A stretch of 64,000 nucleotides of DNA from Ceratorhiza oryzae-sativae (taxonomy: Eukaryota; Basidiomycota; Agaricomycetes; Cantharellales; Ceratobasidiaceae), in assembly GCA_030998015.1 (NCBI GenBank), contig JARWMV010000233.1, positions 868,001-932,000 on the forward strand. Reading direction: 5' to 3'. Position 1 is the stretch's first letter. Each line of letters starts with the position of its first letter. Under the pieces are notes generated by a model. It saw only the letters and a list, made by a program, of their open reading frames with translations, was not told where the DNA came from and ran no database searches. Position numbers and translations under genes: made by a program. Shown here in pieces: positions 23,256 to 35,261 of this stretch.

Positions 23256-23627
23256 CTAGTTGCTAGGCAACTTGCACACTTCTATATCTAACTTTCCACC
23301 CGCCAGTCGGGTTCATTCATTTGCTTCCCTGTGTAGCTATTGTTCTCAGGTTGAACCTGTTTATTTCTTTGCTTCCCCTAAGAACGTATCTTGAACCTTG
23401 TTATTTGTATTGCTGTTTGTAGCACCCTTGTTTATATAGCACAACCTGACCCGAGGAGGTTGGAATGATCGATTACTTGGGTCAATATATATACATGATG
23501 GATTGTAGAAAATGACAAAATTTTCAGAGGGGTGATAAAAATACATGGATTCAAGAGAATTGACGCAGTCGAGAATTCAAGACATGCAAGCCTTCAGTAA
23601 TAAGGTTAACGGTAACTCCTCGCGCTC
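23256..23627. other. Convergent 3' spacer, nothing recognised
   Basis: Lies between barrel copy 2 and the exopolyphosphatase gene, tail to tail. No frame is supported. Confidence 0.6.
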
Positions 23628-25460
23628 TCACTCGTCTCGAGTAAAGATCGGCTGCCCATACCACTCTTCCACTGCGCGCTCGACAACAGGTCGCACCACC
23701 TTCCGGCTCGCCTTCTTGACCCACTGGTCCCATACCATGCGACGCTCGCCACCGAGGTCGCCACCCGTCCACTTGGTCACATTCAATTCGGGAGCAGTCT
23801 CAATGACGGTCGAGATCGTTGCAAATAGTGAGTTGGCTTCAGCTCGAGATAGTCGCCGACCATCCTGAACAACCAATGCGATTTCTCGACGCTTGGCACC
23901 CTTGGATGAATCAGTCTCATCATCATCGTCATCGTCATCTTCATCATCCTCAGCGCCCCACATCTCGTCACCGATACCTCCTTCACGATAGCTCGTAAGC
24001 GCAAGGCTGACGTCTGCCATGATTTCTTTGGTCCACGCCTTCTCGACTTCGAACCAGGCAGCGGGTGTGTGGTTACCGGCTCGAGAGATTTGAGCGCGCA
24101 TCGAGACAGGAATTGACGCGATACCAAGGTGGAGAGCGGTGGAAGATGCATTAGGGGCAGGAATGCTGCGATAGGGGTTAGGCTAGCTAGGGATTGATCT
24201 GCGTTGACTTACATGTCACCCTTCCAATCTCTTCGAAGTAGATCCCTAACATCTAAATGCTTGAGATCCTTCTTCGCAGTTCCAAGTTCCTTGTCTAATC
24301 TGCAGGCAATCATGAGGACTTTCCTTAAATGTGCTAGATAGCGTTTGCTTACCTATCCATCACTTTGTTTCGATCTTCGCTTCCCCCACAGAACGAGCTC
24401 CAACGCCATACTGCCTTCGAAGCTCGCAAGTCATGACCGTTCCCGCGGTGAAAGTCGTCAGTGTCGAGAGCGATCACGGCAAGAAGCAAGTCTGCAAGCT
24501 CCATCGGAATATCGGTTGGGTGAACCTTGAATGGAGCAACAACGGACTAAACGTCATGAGAGTTGATAATCGCGGGACGCTGTGACGTCAAAACAAACGT
24601 ACATTCACACATTCACCCTTGAACACTGGGTCTTCATCGTCCTTGTCCCACAGACCAAGGATCTCATGCACGACGAGGCTAGCGCAGGAACCTGAGGGCT
24701 CGATTACCCGGGGCTTGGCATCGGGATAAAGTCCTTAAGAGCCGAATTATGAGCACAGCGTCAGTACTCCTGAAAAAAAAGGCCATACCCAGGTCATTGT
24801 GATGATCCAACACGCCCTTGACAGCTTTGGCTCCAGCCTCGCCCCAATCAGAGCGAATATGATTGTGGTCGACCAGATAGATGCTATCGATGTAGGGGGC
24901 AAGCTCACTGGGAGGCAACGGAAGCTCGTCGATTGCTAGAGTGGTTCGTCAGTTGACGCCAGGATCAAGTGAGAGCCACGGTGCATACAAAGAATGTCCG
25001 CGTGCCCGCGTCGCATGTTTCCGTATTCACGCAAAGCGAGCTTGTTTTCGGGTCTAAGGTCAATGGCATCCTCCTCAGTTTGAAGCAGCGGCACAACCCG
25101 GCGCTCATCCCATTTGCCTTGGCCCTTCTTCTTGCCTTTGAGATCCGCGAGCGGTTCATGTGCCAGATAGAAAGCCCAAGCAATAGCACTAGTGAGGGAG
25201 TCGAGGTCACCAGCTTCGTTGCCCATTACAATTGACCACTGTGCAGCTTTGGCACAAGCCGTGGACTTGTCAGTCGTGTTAGCCCGGACTGCTGGCGCAC
25301 AAGCCTCGACATCGGCGATGAAGCGTTTTTTGACAGCGCGGGCCCAGGAAGATAGGGTGCCATGGAACGCATGGACGTCTCCGCCAAGTGGGGCTTGCTC
25401 GATGGGAGCGGCGACAGAGACGGTGGCTAGAGCGAGGAGGGGGAGGCCGGCGATGAGCAT
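23628..25460 (-). CDS. PPX1: DHH-family exopolyphosphatase with signal peptide
   Basis: Exons 25460-24989, 24935-24789, 24733-24603, 24546-24353, 24299-24213 and 24165-23628 encode 522 residues. The family removes terminal phosphates from inorganic polyphosphate with divalent metal. DHH motifs are in order: GNEAGDLDS (80-88), IYLVDHN, VLDHHND, EPSGSCASL and ALDTDDFH, supplying the Asp/His metal ligands. The DHHA2-type C-terminal half contains a Glu/Asp tract (EDDEDDDDDDDETD) and ends EEWYGQPIFTRDE. Unlike yeast cytosolic Ppx1, the N terminus is a clear hydrophobic signal (MLIAGLPLLALATVSVAAP), so secretion or vacuolar targeting is likely. A TATA box lies 36-43 bp upstream of the ATG. Length exceeds the yeast enzyme (about 400), mainly through the signal, linker and acidic insert. 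Confidence 0.88.
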
Positions 25461-26474
25461 GGTGAGATGGGGTGGTCAAGGGGACAGACAGGGGCATTAT
25501 ATAGTGGTCGATTGTTTGGTTCAGAGCGATGGCGCAGGATGGGCTCAGTAGGCACCACATCCGGCTGATGACGACTAGTCTAATCCTCGGCTGAGGTAAG
25601 CCTGTACCCGCTCGATCGCACGTGCGTCCAGGCGATCTGCGCTCCCGCCTCGGCGCATATAGTCACCGGTCCATCGTCCCTGGCCTTCAGGTAGCGTGAA
25701 CAACACGAATATATCGCCCTCCTATCTTGGAACCCCTGAAAGCCAAAAGCGCGCTGGCGAAGCAAGTATCTTCTGAACTTCCGTGTTCATAAATAGAACG
25801 ACTACTAGGATATACTCACAATCTACCCGCTACGGGAGGACGGAGCGCACGACACGCGTATATAGCTCGGGCGCCATCGATCTCCTCATCCAACAATCTA
25901 TACAAGCGGACCAGAGTTGTGGTGGATGGGTTCGGCTTGTTGCTTTCTGGGACACGTCTTGTTCTGTTCGCCGCCCACCCACAGATGAATTGAACTACGC
26001 AATCTACGAGTTTTGGGGAACGGAAAAATCCTCATTGGTTTAGTCTATGAGAGGCACCTCGCGGACAGTCTGGGCATCGTAACAGAAATCCGGATCGTGG
26101 GTGGGCCTCTTCGGTTGCCGGTCATCGTCGCAGAGCAGGCGCCGGGCACATCTCACTGCCACTTGCTCGCATCCGGAGGGTTGGTCCTGAGCGCTAAAGA
26201 TCGCAAGGTACGTTGTCCGTGTGGGGTGTGGTGGCGAGCGCTCTCCTTGTCATGACACAATTGATATGACGTCGCACGGCGATACGGTAGATAGGATACG
26301 AGGTTCTGTAGGCAACTCAGTATCTCTGTCATCGAGGTCGAGGTTGGGGTTGGTACTTCCAATGTGAACTATTTGGATTGCCATTCGATGATGGGATCAA
26401 CGATTGTTTCTTGAAAAGTCATGGTTGACCTACATGGGTCTCAGTAGTCGTGGTAGCCTCATCAGCATAATTTG
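25461..26474. other. Spacer of about 1 kb, nothing recognised
   Basis: Apart from the TATA box at 25496-25503, only short frames with no family resemblance. Confidence 0.55.
25496..25503 (-). promoter_or_regulatory. TATA box of the exopolyphosphatase gene
   Basis: TATATAAT on the minus strand, 36-43 bp upstream of the start codon, implying a very short 5' UTR if used. Confidence 0.45.
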
Positions 26475-27000
26475 CTATGAATAAACAAATTCCAGTTTAA
26501 TGCTTGTGGCAAACTTTAAATCTTGTTTAGAGTCATGGTGGAAATAAGGCTCGACAAAATAAATAGTATTGTTCCGAGGGTCCGTCTGGCCGTTTGTGCC
26601 AGGATGATCAAAAGATGGACACGAGTAGGTGGTTTCATATACAAAGTTACCAAGTGTCTCGACGGGAGGCAGCGCGCAAGGCGGGGAAGATCGTGTTGAG
26701 TTTGGATCAATCGTCGGGCAAAACCCAAAGAACATCATCGGTATAGCGTGTAATTAGATTATACCAAGCATTGTTTGTCTGCGCTTTCTTCAAAACAAGG
26801 ACTCTAGGGCTTGATAAAGACACAGCGATCGTTGATGTTGGGAAGTAATTAGCGCTATTGATGCCCGACGTGCTCGAGCGCCGCGTCACTCGAATTTCCA
26901 ATTTCCAGTCTCCTTGAACTTGCTGCCACACCTCGAAAAGTATTACTAGCTGGCCCTTTTTGAAAAATATCCAAGTCAAAACTGAAACCAAGATCAATAC
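26475..27000 (-). CDS. Possible small hypothetical gene, unproven
   Basis: Two minus-strand frames here read like protein but do not join cleanly: about 26957-26707 (FEVWQQVQGDWKLEIRV ... DDVLWVLPDD) and 26738-26475 (an 87-residue frame containing ETTYSCPSFDHPG). They overlap in different frames by about 30 bases. I found no good splice pair or start, and the 5' side runs into the CAF1 promoter. It could be a real gene, a relic, or chance. Confidence 0.2.
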
Positions 27001-27030
27001 TGAGAGGTTTATATCATTCGATTTACCGCC

Positions 27031-28471
27031 ATGGCTGCCATGTCTCGGATACGGGACGTATGGTCGACAAACCTTGATCAGGAGATGCACGCTATACGTA
27101 CCTTGGTTGAGCAATATCCGTATATATCAATGGTATGCCAGGTCTTTTCAGACGTTACTTTACTCACTGCGTCCTAGGACACAGAATTTCCAGGGGTTGT
27201 CGCTCGGCCTATTGGGACATTCAAAACCTCGTCAGACTACCACTACCAAACAATGCGATGTAATGTCGACCTGCTGAAGATCATCCAAATTGGGCTTACG
27301 CTGTCAGACGCGGACGGCAACATGCCAGAGGGAATATGTACATGGCAATTTAACTTTCACTTTAGCGTAAAGTGAGCGTCTTTTGTAACTAGCATACCGA
27401 GGAGTACTAACTCTTCGCTAGTGACGACATGTATTCTGCCGACTCGATTGAGCTACTGCAAAAGGCAGGGCTTGATTTTTCACGTCACGAAGACTCGCAG
27501 TACGGGATCAAGCCAAACGATTTCGCAGAGCTGCTCATCACCAGCGGTTTAGTACTATTCGAGAACGTCAAATGGATCAGCTTTCATAGGCAAGTTTTCG
27601 TTTGCCACCGAGTGGGTGATTCGGGTCTCACGAGTCCCGTGTTGATAGTGGTTACGACTTTGGCTATCTGCTGAGGTTGCTCACGAATGCTCCATTGCCC
27701 TCGGTAGAAGAAGACTTTTTTGAACTTGTGCACATGTGGTTTCCGCATATTCTGGATATAAAGGTTGACGGTTGCCCACACTTGTGCTCCCAATATGGGT
27801 GCTAATGGACATACTAGTATATTACTCGAAGTATCCGTGCAACAAAAGGTGGCCTTCAGGAACTTGCCGACGAACTAGGGGTTAGTTTCTGGAGAGTAGT
27901 CTACGAGCGTACTAATCACACAAATCGCTAGGTACAAAGAATCGGCCCTCTGCAACAAGCTGGATCTGATGCGCTACTTACCTCGATGACATTCTTCAAA
28001 ATGAAGGAGCACTATTTCCCAGACCAGTTTGACGAATCCAAATACAGGTTTGATGTCTCATCGCCTTTGAAATTGGCGGGGAGCTAAACCCTAACACCCA
28101 GTGGCCAGCTTTACGGACTGGGACCCAACTACAATCCCCTCGCCTCGTCACCCTCCGCCCCAACACCTGCACATGTCCATCACACTGCAGTATCTCATAA
28201 CATGAATATCACGCTTCCAGGAATGACCATGCAAATGAATGGCATGGGGTCAATGGCTATGGGGCAACCGTTTCCGACACCGGGTATGTCAATCTTTCGT
28301 GGGTCGATGTGCGCTTAATGAATGTTTGTTGCAGGGTTGTATCCCAGCCCCTCGGTCAACACACCGTTTGGTCCGTCGGGCCCCAATGGTCCCTCGCATA
28401 CAGGTGGGATGGGTGGAATGGGGATGGGTAGCGTAGGCATGTATGGGATGCCGGGACATAACGTTCGGTAA
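27031..28471 (+). CDS. POP2: CCR4-NOT deadenylase subunit CAF1/POP2
   Basis: Exons 27031-27132, 27178-27371, 27422-27589, 27649-27763, 27818-27880, 27932-28047, 28102-28283 and 28335-28471 encode 358 residues. This DEDD-family 3' exonuclease shortens mRNA poly(A) tails in the CCR4-NOT complex. The catalytic set is complete: [10 protein letters not shown] (Asp and Glu), [13 protein letters not shown] (Asp), then downstream SDALLTS (Asp). [19 protein letters not shown] at the N terminus and the [18 protein letters not shown] segment are family signatures. After residue about 275 comes a Met/Gly/Pro-rich tail found in fungal members. Intron 3 uses a GC donor (CAT AG then gcaagt), the classic GC-AG form. 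All joins are in phase. Confidence 0.95.
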
Positions 28472-28658
28472 AATTTAGAATGAGAGCTGAGCTCCATACG
28501 ACTTTATTGCTGTTTTTATATGGATTCCATGCTGTGTTGGTATAGTATAATATTTGAATACCGTTCAGTCCGACTGAGAAAATGGTTAAGCATCTTTGCT
28601 TGTAACTATTCCATCTTGTTAAACGCGCTCAACCTGGATGATTGGTGGGCGAGTCGTT

Positions 28659-31600
28659 CTACTCAAACGAAATAGGACTCACGTAGTTACTCGGGAAAAT
28701 GCCCTGGGGAACGGTATGTAGGTGTTAGACCACAAATACGTAGCCAAGGTTCGCTTACCTTCTTCCCCCTCGAGTCTATACCTTCCCACCACCCATCTCC
28801 GTAATTCTCTCCATCAGCTGTTAGCTCATATGTAACACCCTCTTTCAACGATAGCTCATCGGCTCCCGAGGCCTCATACGAATACAATGCTTTCACTATT
28901 CCGCTGTCGAGTGAGTATGGGACGGCAATTCACTGTACATACATACCAAGTTTTGCCGCGGGTGCCGCACGAACTGGAGGAGGTGGGGCTCGCTTCTTGA
29001 TCGTTGGTGACCGGCTGAGTATCTCGATATAGCTGGCCGGAACGAGTCCTTCCGCTCCTTGCTCGTTTCGTACTTTTACCCAACCGGAGCCATCGTCTGG
29101 CTCTAAGACACTGACGGTAGTTCCATCTGTGAGGGAAATGAGCAGCCCCCCCAGCCACGACCAGCAAGATTGACGCACCATTGATAGACACCTCGAACTC
29201 TCCAGATGCGGAATAACTGTATAAAACTTTAGCCTGTGCGGAAGACGCATTGGCAGAAGCGGGGGAGGCTGTAGTAAGGCCAGGTCTAGTAGAAGTATTT
29301 GCCTTTGGTGGGCTGGAGAGTGTGGTTGCAGGCAAGCTTGGGCTGACAGAAGACGTCGTTGGAGCAGTCGACCTGGTTGATGCAGCTAAAGGTCGTTGGG
29401 TTAAACGAAAAAAAAATCATGACAAGAATTGCACATACTCCTATTGATGCTGCTTGCTTTAGAGGGACTTGAACTTGGAGGAAGACCACACTCGGCTGGC
29501 ATCTGGTGGGATCGTAAGCCTGGATTAAGAGCGAATATTCAGTCTGCATACCTTCAGCTCGCATCGTATATGCACCGAAACACCACAGTGCTTGCAAGTC
29601 TTTCCAGGCTTGCTGAGACCCCAGATCGAAGTCTTGGAGCCAAGTCGAATCAATAAACAGCTCACGCATACAGTTTTTCCAGAAGACCTACCTTGCAGTA
29701 GCCGCAAGGAGCAGGGATCGAGAATGAGGTACTTTTGAATTCGTGGGGCTTTTGCGCACCCTCGTCGCCTAAGGAAAAGTGAGTTTTTAGTACTCCTGAG
29801 CAAGTAGCACGACCTGCCCGCAAGAGCTTCTGAGAGGAGTTTCATTTCAGCTTCATGTGTGGCGCGAACCAATTCCAGGTCTGTTAGTTGATGAGTGCCG
29901 TCGAGGAGATTCTTTTGTGACGATTTCAGCATGGGTAGGCTGGGGGAAGAAATGCATGTAATATATACCTCCCAAACTTCATCGTAATTCCCAAGTGTTG
30001 GGTTCGCTGCGTATGACTCGACGATTTTTGCTAGTCGCGAGACTTCCCGGGCTGAATGGCCTCAGTGATGGCCAAACTCGCTTCATCATATGCGCTTACA
30101 TTTATCCTCGATAACTGGGATTAATTCTGCAACCTTGGTTCTAGCTCGTTGCAGTTTGTTTTGTAGCAGGATTTTTGGCTCTGGCTCAATGACAACCTCG
30201 GGCTATACCAAAAGGTAGGGGATGTAAGCTGATGCTTGAATCAGGCAACTAAAACAACGGACCGTGTCATAGTACCGGTCGCAGGGTTCAAACTCCCAAT
30301 CCGAAGGCTTGCTGAAAGGACGTCGATTGAAAGAGGCATAAAGCACCTGATCTTGATCAGGGTCGATGGCATTCAGTGCAGCCTGGGTATTGGCTACCGA
30401 GCTGCTTGCGGATTTAGTGGTAGCTCCTGGAGGAATATACAATATTTACCGTCCAACAGACTTCAGGTAGCCTTCTTGGAGGGCTTGAGAATGCAGAAGC
30501 AGGCGCGCCAGGCGCCTCATAGTATCGGCGTGATGGGATTCTAGGTAATTGAGTTTCAGCACGATGCGCCCAACGTGTTACATAGCAATCTCACGGAATT
30601 GCTACACTACAAGTCAGTACCAGCTCAAGAGAAATTGACAATTTGCTTACATCCTCAAGCAGGGGCAATTCATGGTCGTAGAATCGGTCCTTGATATTAT
30701 TCGCAATCGCAACTTGGATGAGGTAGGCACTGCACTGAAATCAGTAACACGAGCTCGCGAATCAATCAATTAAACTCACTTCTTTCTATTCTGCATCTCA
30801 ATCTTTTGCTGGTCATATTGCTTTGCAGCGCGATCTGCATGTTTGTCGTCTGCAGCCTTGTCCTATTGTGACCGTGAGCCAAGACTCCCCAATCAGCAAA
30901 TTCAACGTACTTGCTTCTGCCGGAAGGTCTCCACTCCATCGCATTCTTCGTCGTACTGAACACCCCTGTGTCAGTTGAGCGATTAAATAGCCAGATGGAT
31001 GCTACGACCTTTTGCTTCGCCTTTAACCGCTCTCCATAAATCCTATCTCGCTCCGCAACAAGCTTGGCGAAGAACGCCATCTGCTTCTTCCTCGACTCCT
31101 CCTTTGAGCGCTCGAGAGCCTTGAGCGGGTCCCCGACTTCGGCTGAAAGCGCGCTCGCGAGCGAATCGTGGTCCGAAGCTGTGTTTTCGAGCGAGGTGAG
31201 CAGAGCGGTGTAGGCCTTGTCGAGGGTGCTGGGCAAGGGCGTCAGTAACTGGGCGTGTACGGGGCGGAAGAAGAGATTAGCTATCATTTCAGCCGAATGC
31301 TTACCTGCCTCGGACGTCGGCGTCTGACCATGCCTTGCTGCATTCCTCACCGAGCACGGCGGGCGCCATATGCCGCGCTCGTTTCTCCTCTGCCTTTTGG
31401 CTATTGCCTAGGCTCCCGGGTCAATACAGGTCATGTAAAAGGTAGGCTGATGGATACCGAAAGCCTCAATGCATATTCTTTCTCGAGCGCGACTCGTTCC
31501 TTGATTAGTTCACGCGCGTCAGTCAGTAGAATAAGCTGATGGGTGAGCGTCGCGTTCAGGGACGGGACTTGGTCCTATATATCAAAACGCGTGGGATCAG

Positions 31601-31671
31601 ATCGAGGAAATATTGTAACGGGCATTTTGAAGTACTGGAAGCTCTTTCCCATAGGATATACTGGCACTCAT
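28659..31671 (-). CDS. BZZ1: F-BAR / C1 / double SH3 protein BZZ1
   Basis: Twenty exons can be laid out, first 31671-31636 and last 28703-28659; about 663 residues. BZZ1 binds membrane through its F-BAR coil and the actin nucleator Las17/WASP through its SH3 domains, promoting actin patch assembly at endocytic sites. In order: F-BAR (DARELIKERVALEKEY ... ERLKAKQKYDEECDG), a DWEFEPCDRYYDT segment, a C1 zinc site (HEFKSTSFSIPAPCGYCK ... CKHCGVSVHIRCELK), SH3-1 (AKVLYSYSA ... GWVKVRNEQGAEGLVPASY) and SH3-2 (VKALYSYEA ... GWWEGIDSRGKKGIFPSNY). A 7-base exon (30601-30595) is needed. Exon 3 (31407-31305) is one base short: the frame breaks near 31394, between AIAK and AEEKRARHM. The junction after 29818 seems to need a GC donor. 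Confidence 0.85.
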
Positions 31672-31843
31672 GTTGCGGCTGTCGTCGTCATAAAAGCACT
31701 CGATCAAACGAGGTGCATGGAGCTATTTCATCATGGACCCTGATTTAGAAAGGTTATGTATAGCGCCCGCGTGGTATATAGTTGGATTGCAGCAAGCGTA
31801 TTGTGTAAAGCATAACGAGACAAGTGGGAACAGAAATGCACAA

Positions 31844-33235
31844 TCAGGCAGTCACTTTTGGTGCCTCTTTTGGTAGGGTGGCAGCTTCCTCTGTCGCGAT
31901 GGCTTCTTGCAACTCTCGTTCCTGTTGGTCCACCTTTGCTCGGAGCGCTGCGAGCTCTTCGTTTGCCTTTGCCTAAAAAAACAAGATTACAGCCACGTAG
32001 GAGAATAGGATATGAGATAGGAACGGACCAACTTGGCCTCTAGCTCGGATTGGTCAACCTTTTCGTATGGAGAAGGTATCGCTTTGGCATTTGCTGTATC
32101 CAGGCGACATCAGGTCGGGCGCAAGAGCCAGAGAACGGATGGGATGAGCTTACCAATTGCATTCATGGCAAAGATCTCTGCCAAAAGCTCGTGGTTCCGC
32201 TTGAACCTCGTCACAGCCAACGCGCGTGTCGATACCCGATTGGACTCCTCTTTAGAGAGAAGAAAAGAAAGAAGGAAGTTCGCAACCTGACACACCAGAA
32301 AACGGACAACGGAAAACGTACCGTCGCTGTCATCATCGACTTGCCTTCTTATCATCGCCTGCGCCTGGGGCTGCATCGCCGCGGCTTGTCTCCTACTGTT
32401 CAGCGCCTCGAGTTGTTGCTGTTGGCTCACGAGTTGGGCTACGTGTTGCTAGAAGATGAGAACAGGCGGTCCATTGGGTGTGTCAAAGCTGATTGATACG
32501 CACCAGCATTGGGGGGCATAGCTCTCTGTCCACTCTTTTCGCCAATCACATAAATTGGCGGCTCATTGATCATCGGCAAGGGGTAACTCCGCACAGGGAT
32601 ATTCATTGTCGGCGGGACGGCTGACAGAGAGAGAGAGTAAAGTTCAATTGAGATGATAAAGGCTTGTCAAGCACAAGGGTAAGATTGGACTGAGCTTACG
32701 TTTAGCGGGTCCTCGGGTGTAGTGCACCAACACGATATTCGCATGACCGCCGTGCACGAGCCGATAGCGCCTCCGCACCCGAGCGGCTTCTTTCTCCCCG
32801 TTGATTCCTGTATAGCCGAATGCGCACGTAAGTCAGGGGGGAGGGGTGGGATCATTTAGGTGTGGAGCGTGTGGCGTACCCGGCACGAATCCGAATCGCG
32901 TTTCGTGGACTTCGAGGTCCTGGCTGGGTCGGTAGGAGGATTCGGGTTCGAGGTACTGAAGACCGTCGATGAGAGGTGTTGGGCCGAGACTTGAAAGTAG
33001 ACGTATACGTCCCCATCTGGACATTGCTCTTGTCACGACTTTTTGGAGTCGATGAAACACGAAACATCGACGCACCACTTGGTCTGTCGATAAACTGCCA
33101 GCTATAGGTCAAATTCGCGCCGGGACCATGCGACAGGTGGTGCAAAAACTGGATGGCCTCTTCAAAGCTCAGGTTCTGCCGAGGTCCAAATGGCTGGGTG
33201 CACCGCAGCACGCAATCGGCTGGTCGTTGGTTCAT
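31844..33235 (-). CDS. Ssr4-like SWI/SNF-RSC chromatin remodelling subunit
   Basis: Exons 33235-33076, 33016-32880, 32807-32700, 32620-32504, 32438-32322, 32249-32154, 32093-32029 and 31972-31844; about 309 residues. The N-terminal part (CVLRCTQPFGPRQN, SHGPGANLTYSWQFIDRP, SDGDVYVYFQ, LQYLEPESSY, VHETRFGFVPG) and then ARVRRRYRLVHGG and IVLVHYTRGPA recall the conserved fungal region of Ssr4, a SWI/SNF and RSC subunit. The assignment is from remembered family features, not alignment. Next come a Gln-rich stretch, a TRALAVTRFKRNHELLAEIF helix and a C-terminal coiled coil (KANEELAALRAKVDQQEREL). Exon 2 is one base short for the phase on both sides, with the break near 32993. It shares a 98-bp promoter with MED31. 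Confidence 0.5.
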
Positions 33236-33333
33236 TGTGTTGGTGCTAATGAGGAGCCGGGTTAGTTGTTTTGATCGCGCGCTTGGGTGGCGTGCCATTG
33301 CAAATGCTCGACGTTTGGCTCTCGACTCTGACG

Positions 33334-34002
33334 ATGCAGAATCCCGATCCGGTCCCGGGCTCAGTTGAACCAAATAGTACGCCGATGCGAACGGCCAATC
33401 GAAACCGATTCGAGCTCGAACTCGAGTTTGTTCAGGCGCTGGCCAATCCGTTTTACCTCGAGAACCTCGCGAGCGAGGGTCTGCTCGAGGACCCGGCGTT
33501 TATAAATTATTTGAATTATCTGCAGTATTGGAGGGAGAGGGATTATGCGAGGTTTATTGTGTGAGTGGCTTTACAGGAAAAGATGAGAAACGACTGAGGT
33601 GGAGGAGGGACAGATAGGTACCCGCACTGTTTGCATTACCTTGAGCTTTTGCAGCACGAGCAGTTTAGAAAAGAGCTCAAGAACCCGTTGACGCGTATGA
33701 GACTGGAGCATTACCAGTTTGAGCATTGGAGGACGTGGTGAGTCTTGGGGTTGGTTCCCCTATCCGCTCGGCCCGAGCTGTTTCTCATGTGGTCTTGGTT
33801 TCACCATCTGACTCTCACCGACAGGCGCTCGGGCCCACCTGCTGCCCCACCTGCAGCTCCTGCACCAGAGGGACAAGCCGACGAAACCAAAACACCCGCG
33901 CCAGGGCAAGGATCGGCCACACCTGCACCAGCGATGTCCAGACGAGGCTCGCTGCACCCTGGAAATGCAGCAAGCCCAAACGGAACACCGGCACCGATGT
34001 AA
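33334..34002 (+). CDS. MED31: Mediator complex subunit 31
   Basis: Exons 33334-33560, 33618-33737 and 33825-34002 encode 174 residues. MED31 (yeast Soh1) is a small middle-module subunit of Mediator, linking activators to RNA polymerase II. The whole conserved core is present: [61 protein letters not shown] and QFEHWRTW. The C-terminal tail of about 60 residues is Pro/Ala-rich and disordered. Another in-frame ATG lies at 33304; the one at 33334 leaves a short N terminus as usual. It is head to head with the Ssr4-like gene, so two transcription cofactors share one promoter. Confidence 0.93.
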
Positions 34003-34140
34003 TCCCCGATCTCGCGCATGAATCATAGTAGACTTTTCATAGTAATAGCGAAGCGATGAGATGAAGAGTGCATGAACAACCAAGGACGCATGATACAACA
34101 ATACAGACAGCTCCTTCCTCCCCCGATGTGTAGTTCAGAT

Positions 34141-34825
34141 TTACTCTTTCGCCTCTTCCTGCTCGACTGCGAATAGCCCTTGGCGCTTCTCGGCCACGCG
34201 GGCAGCACGGCGCTCGCGAGCAGCCTGTCGTGCAGCGTGTCAAATCGCGCCAAATCAAGATAAGGATAGGACCGACCTTGTTCTTGATGCGGCGAGCCTC
34301 CATCTGGTCGGAGAGGACCTTGGTGCGGGTCTTTTCGGCTTTCGCCTTGTGGATAAACTCCATGAGGACACGCTTGTTCTTGAAGACGTTACCCTTGGAC
34401 TTTTGGTACAGCGAGTGGTAACTGGGCCAGCATGAGCTCCGCGCTAAATCCGGGCGAATGGCGACTCACAGATGCTTATCGATCTTGCCCGCCTCGCGGT
34501 ACTTTCTCAACAGCCTCCTGAGCACACGCTGGCGCCGCATCCAGAGGACCTTGGTGGGCATGCGGGCCTCGGCGGTACCCTTCCTCTTACCGGTGCCGGT
34601 GTGGCGACCCTTGCGCTTGGCGGCGAGCAACTCGCGGGTGCGGGCGCGCGAGTGGATGGTGGTGGGTTTGACGATGACTCGGCCGTCCTTGATGAGCTTC
34701 TTGACGCCGGCGCGCGAGTTGGCGTTGGCGATTTCCGAGGTCTCGGTCGGGTCGAGCCAGATTTTGCGTTTGCCTACGCCGGCGACGGAGGCGGCGAGGC
34801 GCTTTTGCGAGCGGAGGTTGGCCAT
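34141..34825 (-). CDS. RPL19: 60S ribosomal protein eL19
   Basis: Exons 34825-34470, 34421-34277 and 34224-34141 encode 194 residues, the normal size. eL19 sits in the large subunit and forms an intersubunit bridge. Sequence is canonical: [77 protein letters not shown] and the long basic C-terminal helix ([20 protein letters not shown]). All phases agree. GC-rich third positions fit a highly expressed gene. It is divergent from the HAL kinase gene. Confidence 0.97.
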
Positions 34826-35261
34826 GGCTGTGGGTGGTGTGCATGGCAGGGGCCGGCGTGAGCGGCGAGCGCGACGGGCGACGGCGATCAGACGCACCTG
34901 GACTCGTTCTGGTCGTCTCTGTGTGTCGGTGGCTGGTGCCGGGCTATCCGGGGCATCCGACGAGTGGCGCTTGGGGCGTTACAGGACCGGTGCTGAGTCA
35001 GCAGCGAAAAGCACAGCGACCCGCGTTTGGACCGGCTGGATCTCAGGGCTGCGCATCGTTGGCGCCGCCGGGCACGTTGTCGGGCAGGATGAGCAATGGG
35101 GGTGGCGCTGTATGCGCACGCTTGGGGCCGCTTATGGATGAGAGGATTTTGCTCCAATCGCTATTAAAAGGCGCAAGGGTGTCAGGAGCTTGCCCTTGTC
35201 CTCGCCGCGACTGGGCGCCTTGCCGTCGCCATGTCTCTCTGAGCTCCGCGACCACCACGCC
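34826..35261. promoter_or_regulatory. Divergent promoter region between eL19 and the HAL kinase
   Basis: 436 bp between outward-facing start codons. Long open frames exist on both strands here because the DNA is GC-rich, but none has family resemblance. Confidence 0.5.

Noticed and set aside
30541..30610. Apparent premature stop (ATG TAA) in BZZ1
   Set aside because: A strong GTGAGA donor after CAATTCC makes a normal intron and restores the frame QFQSHHAD.
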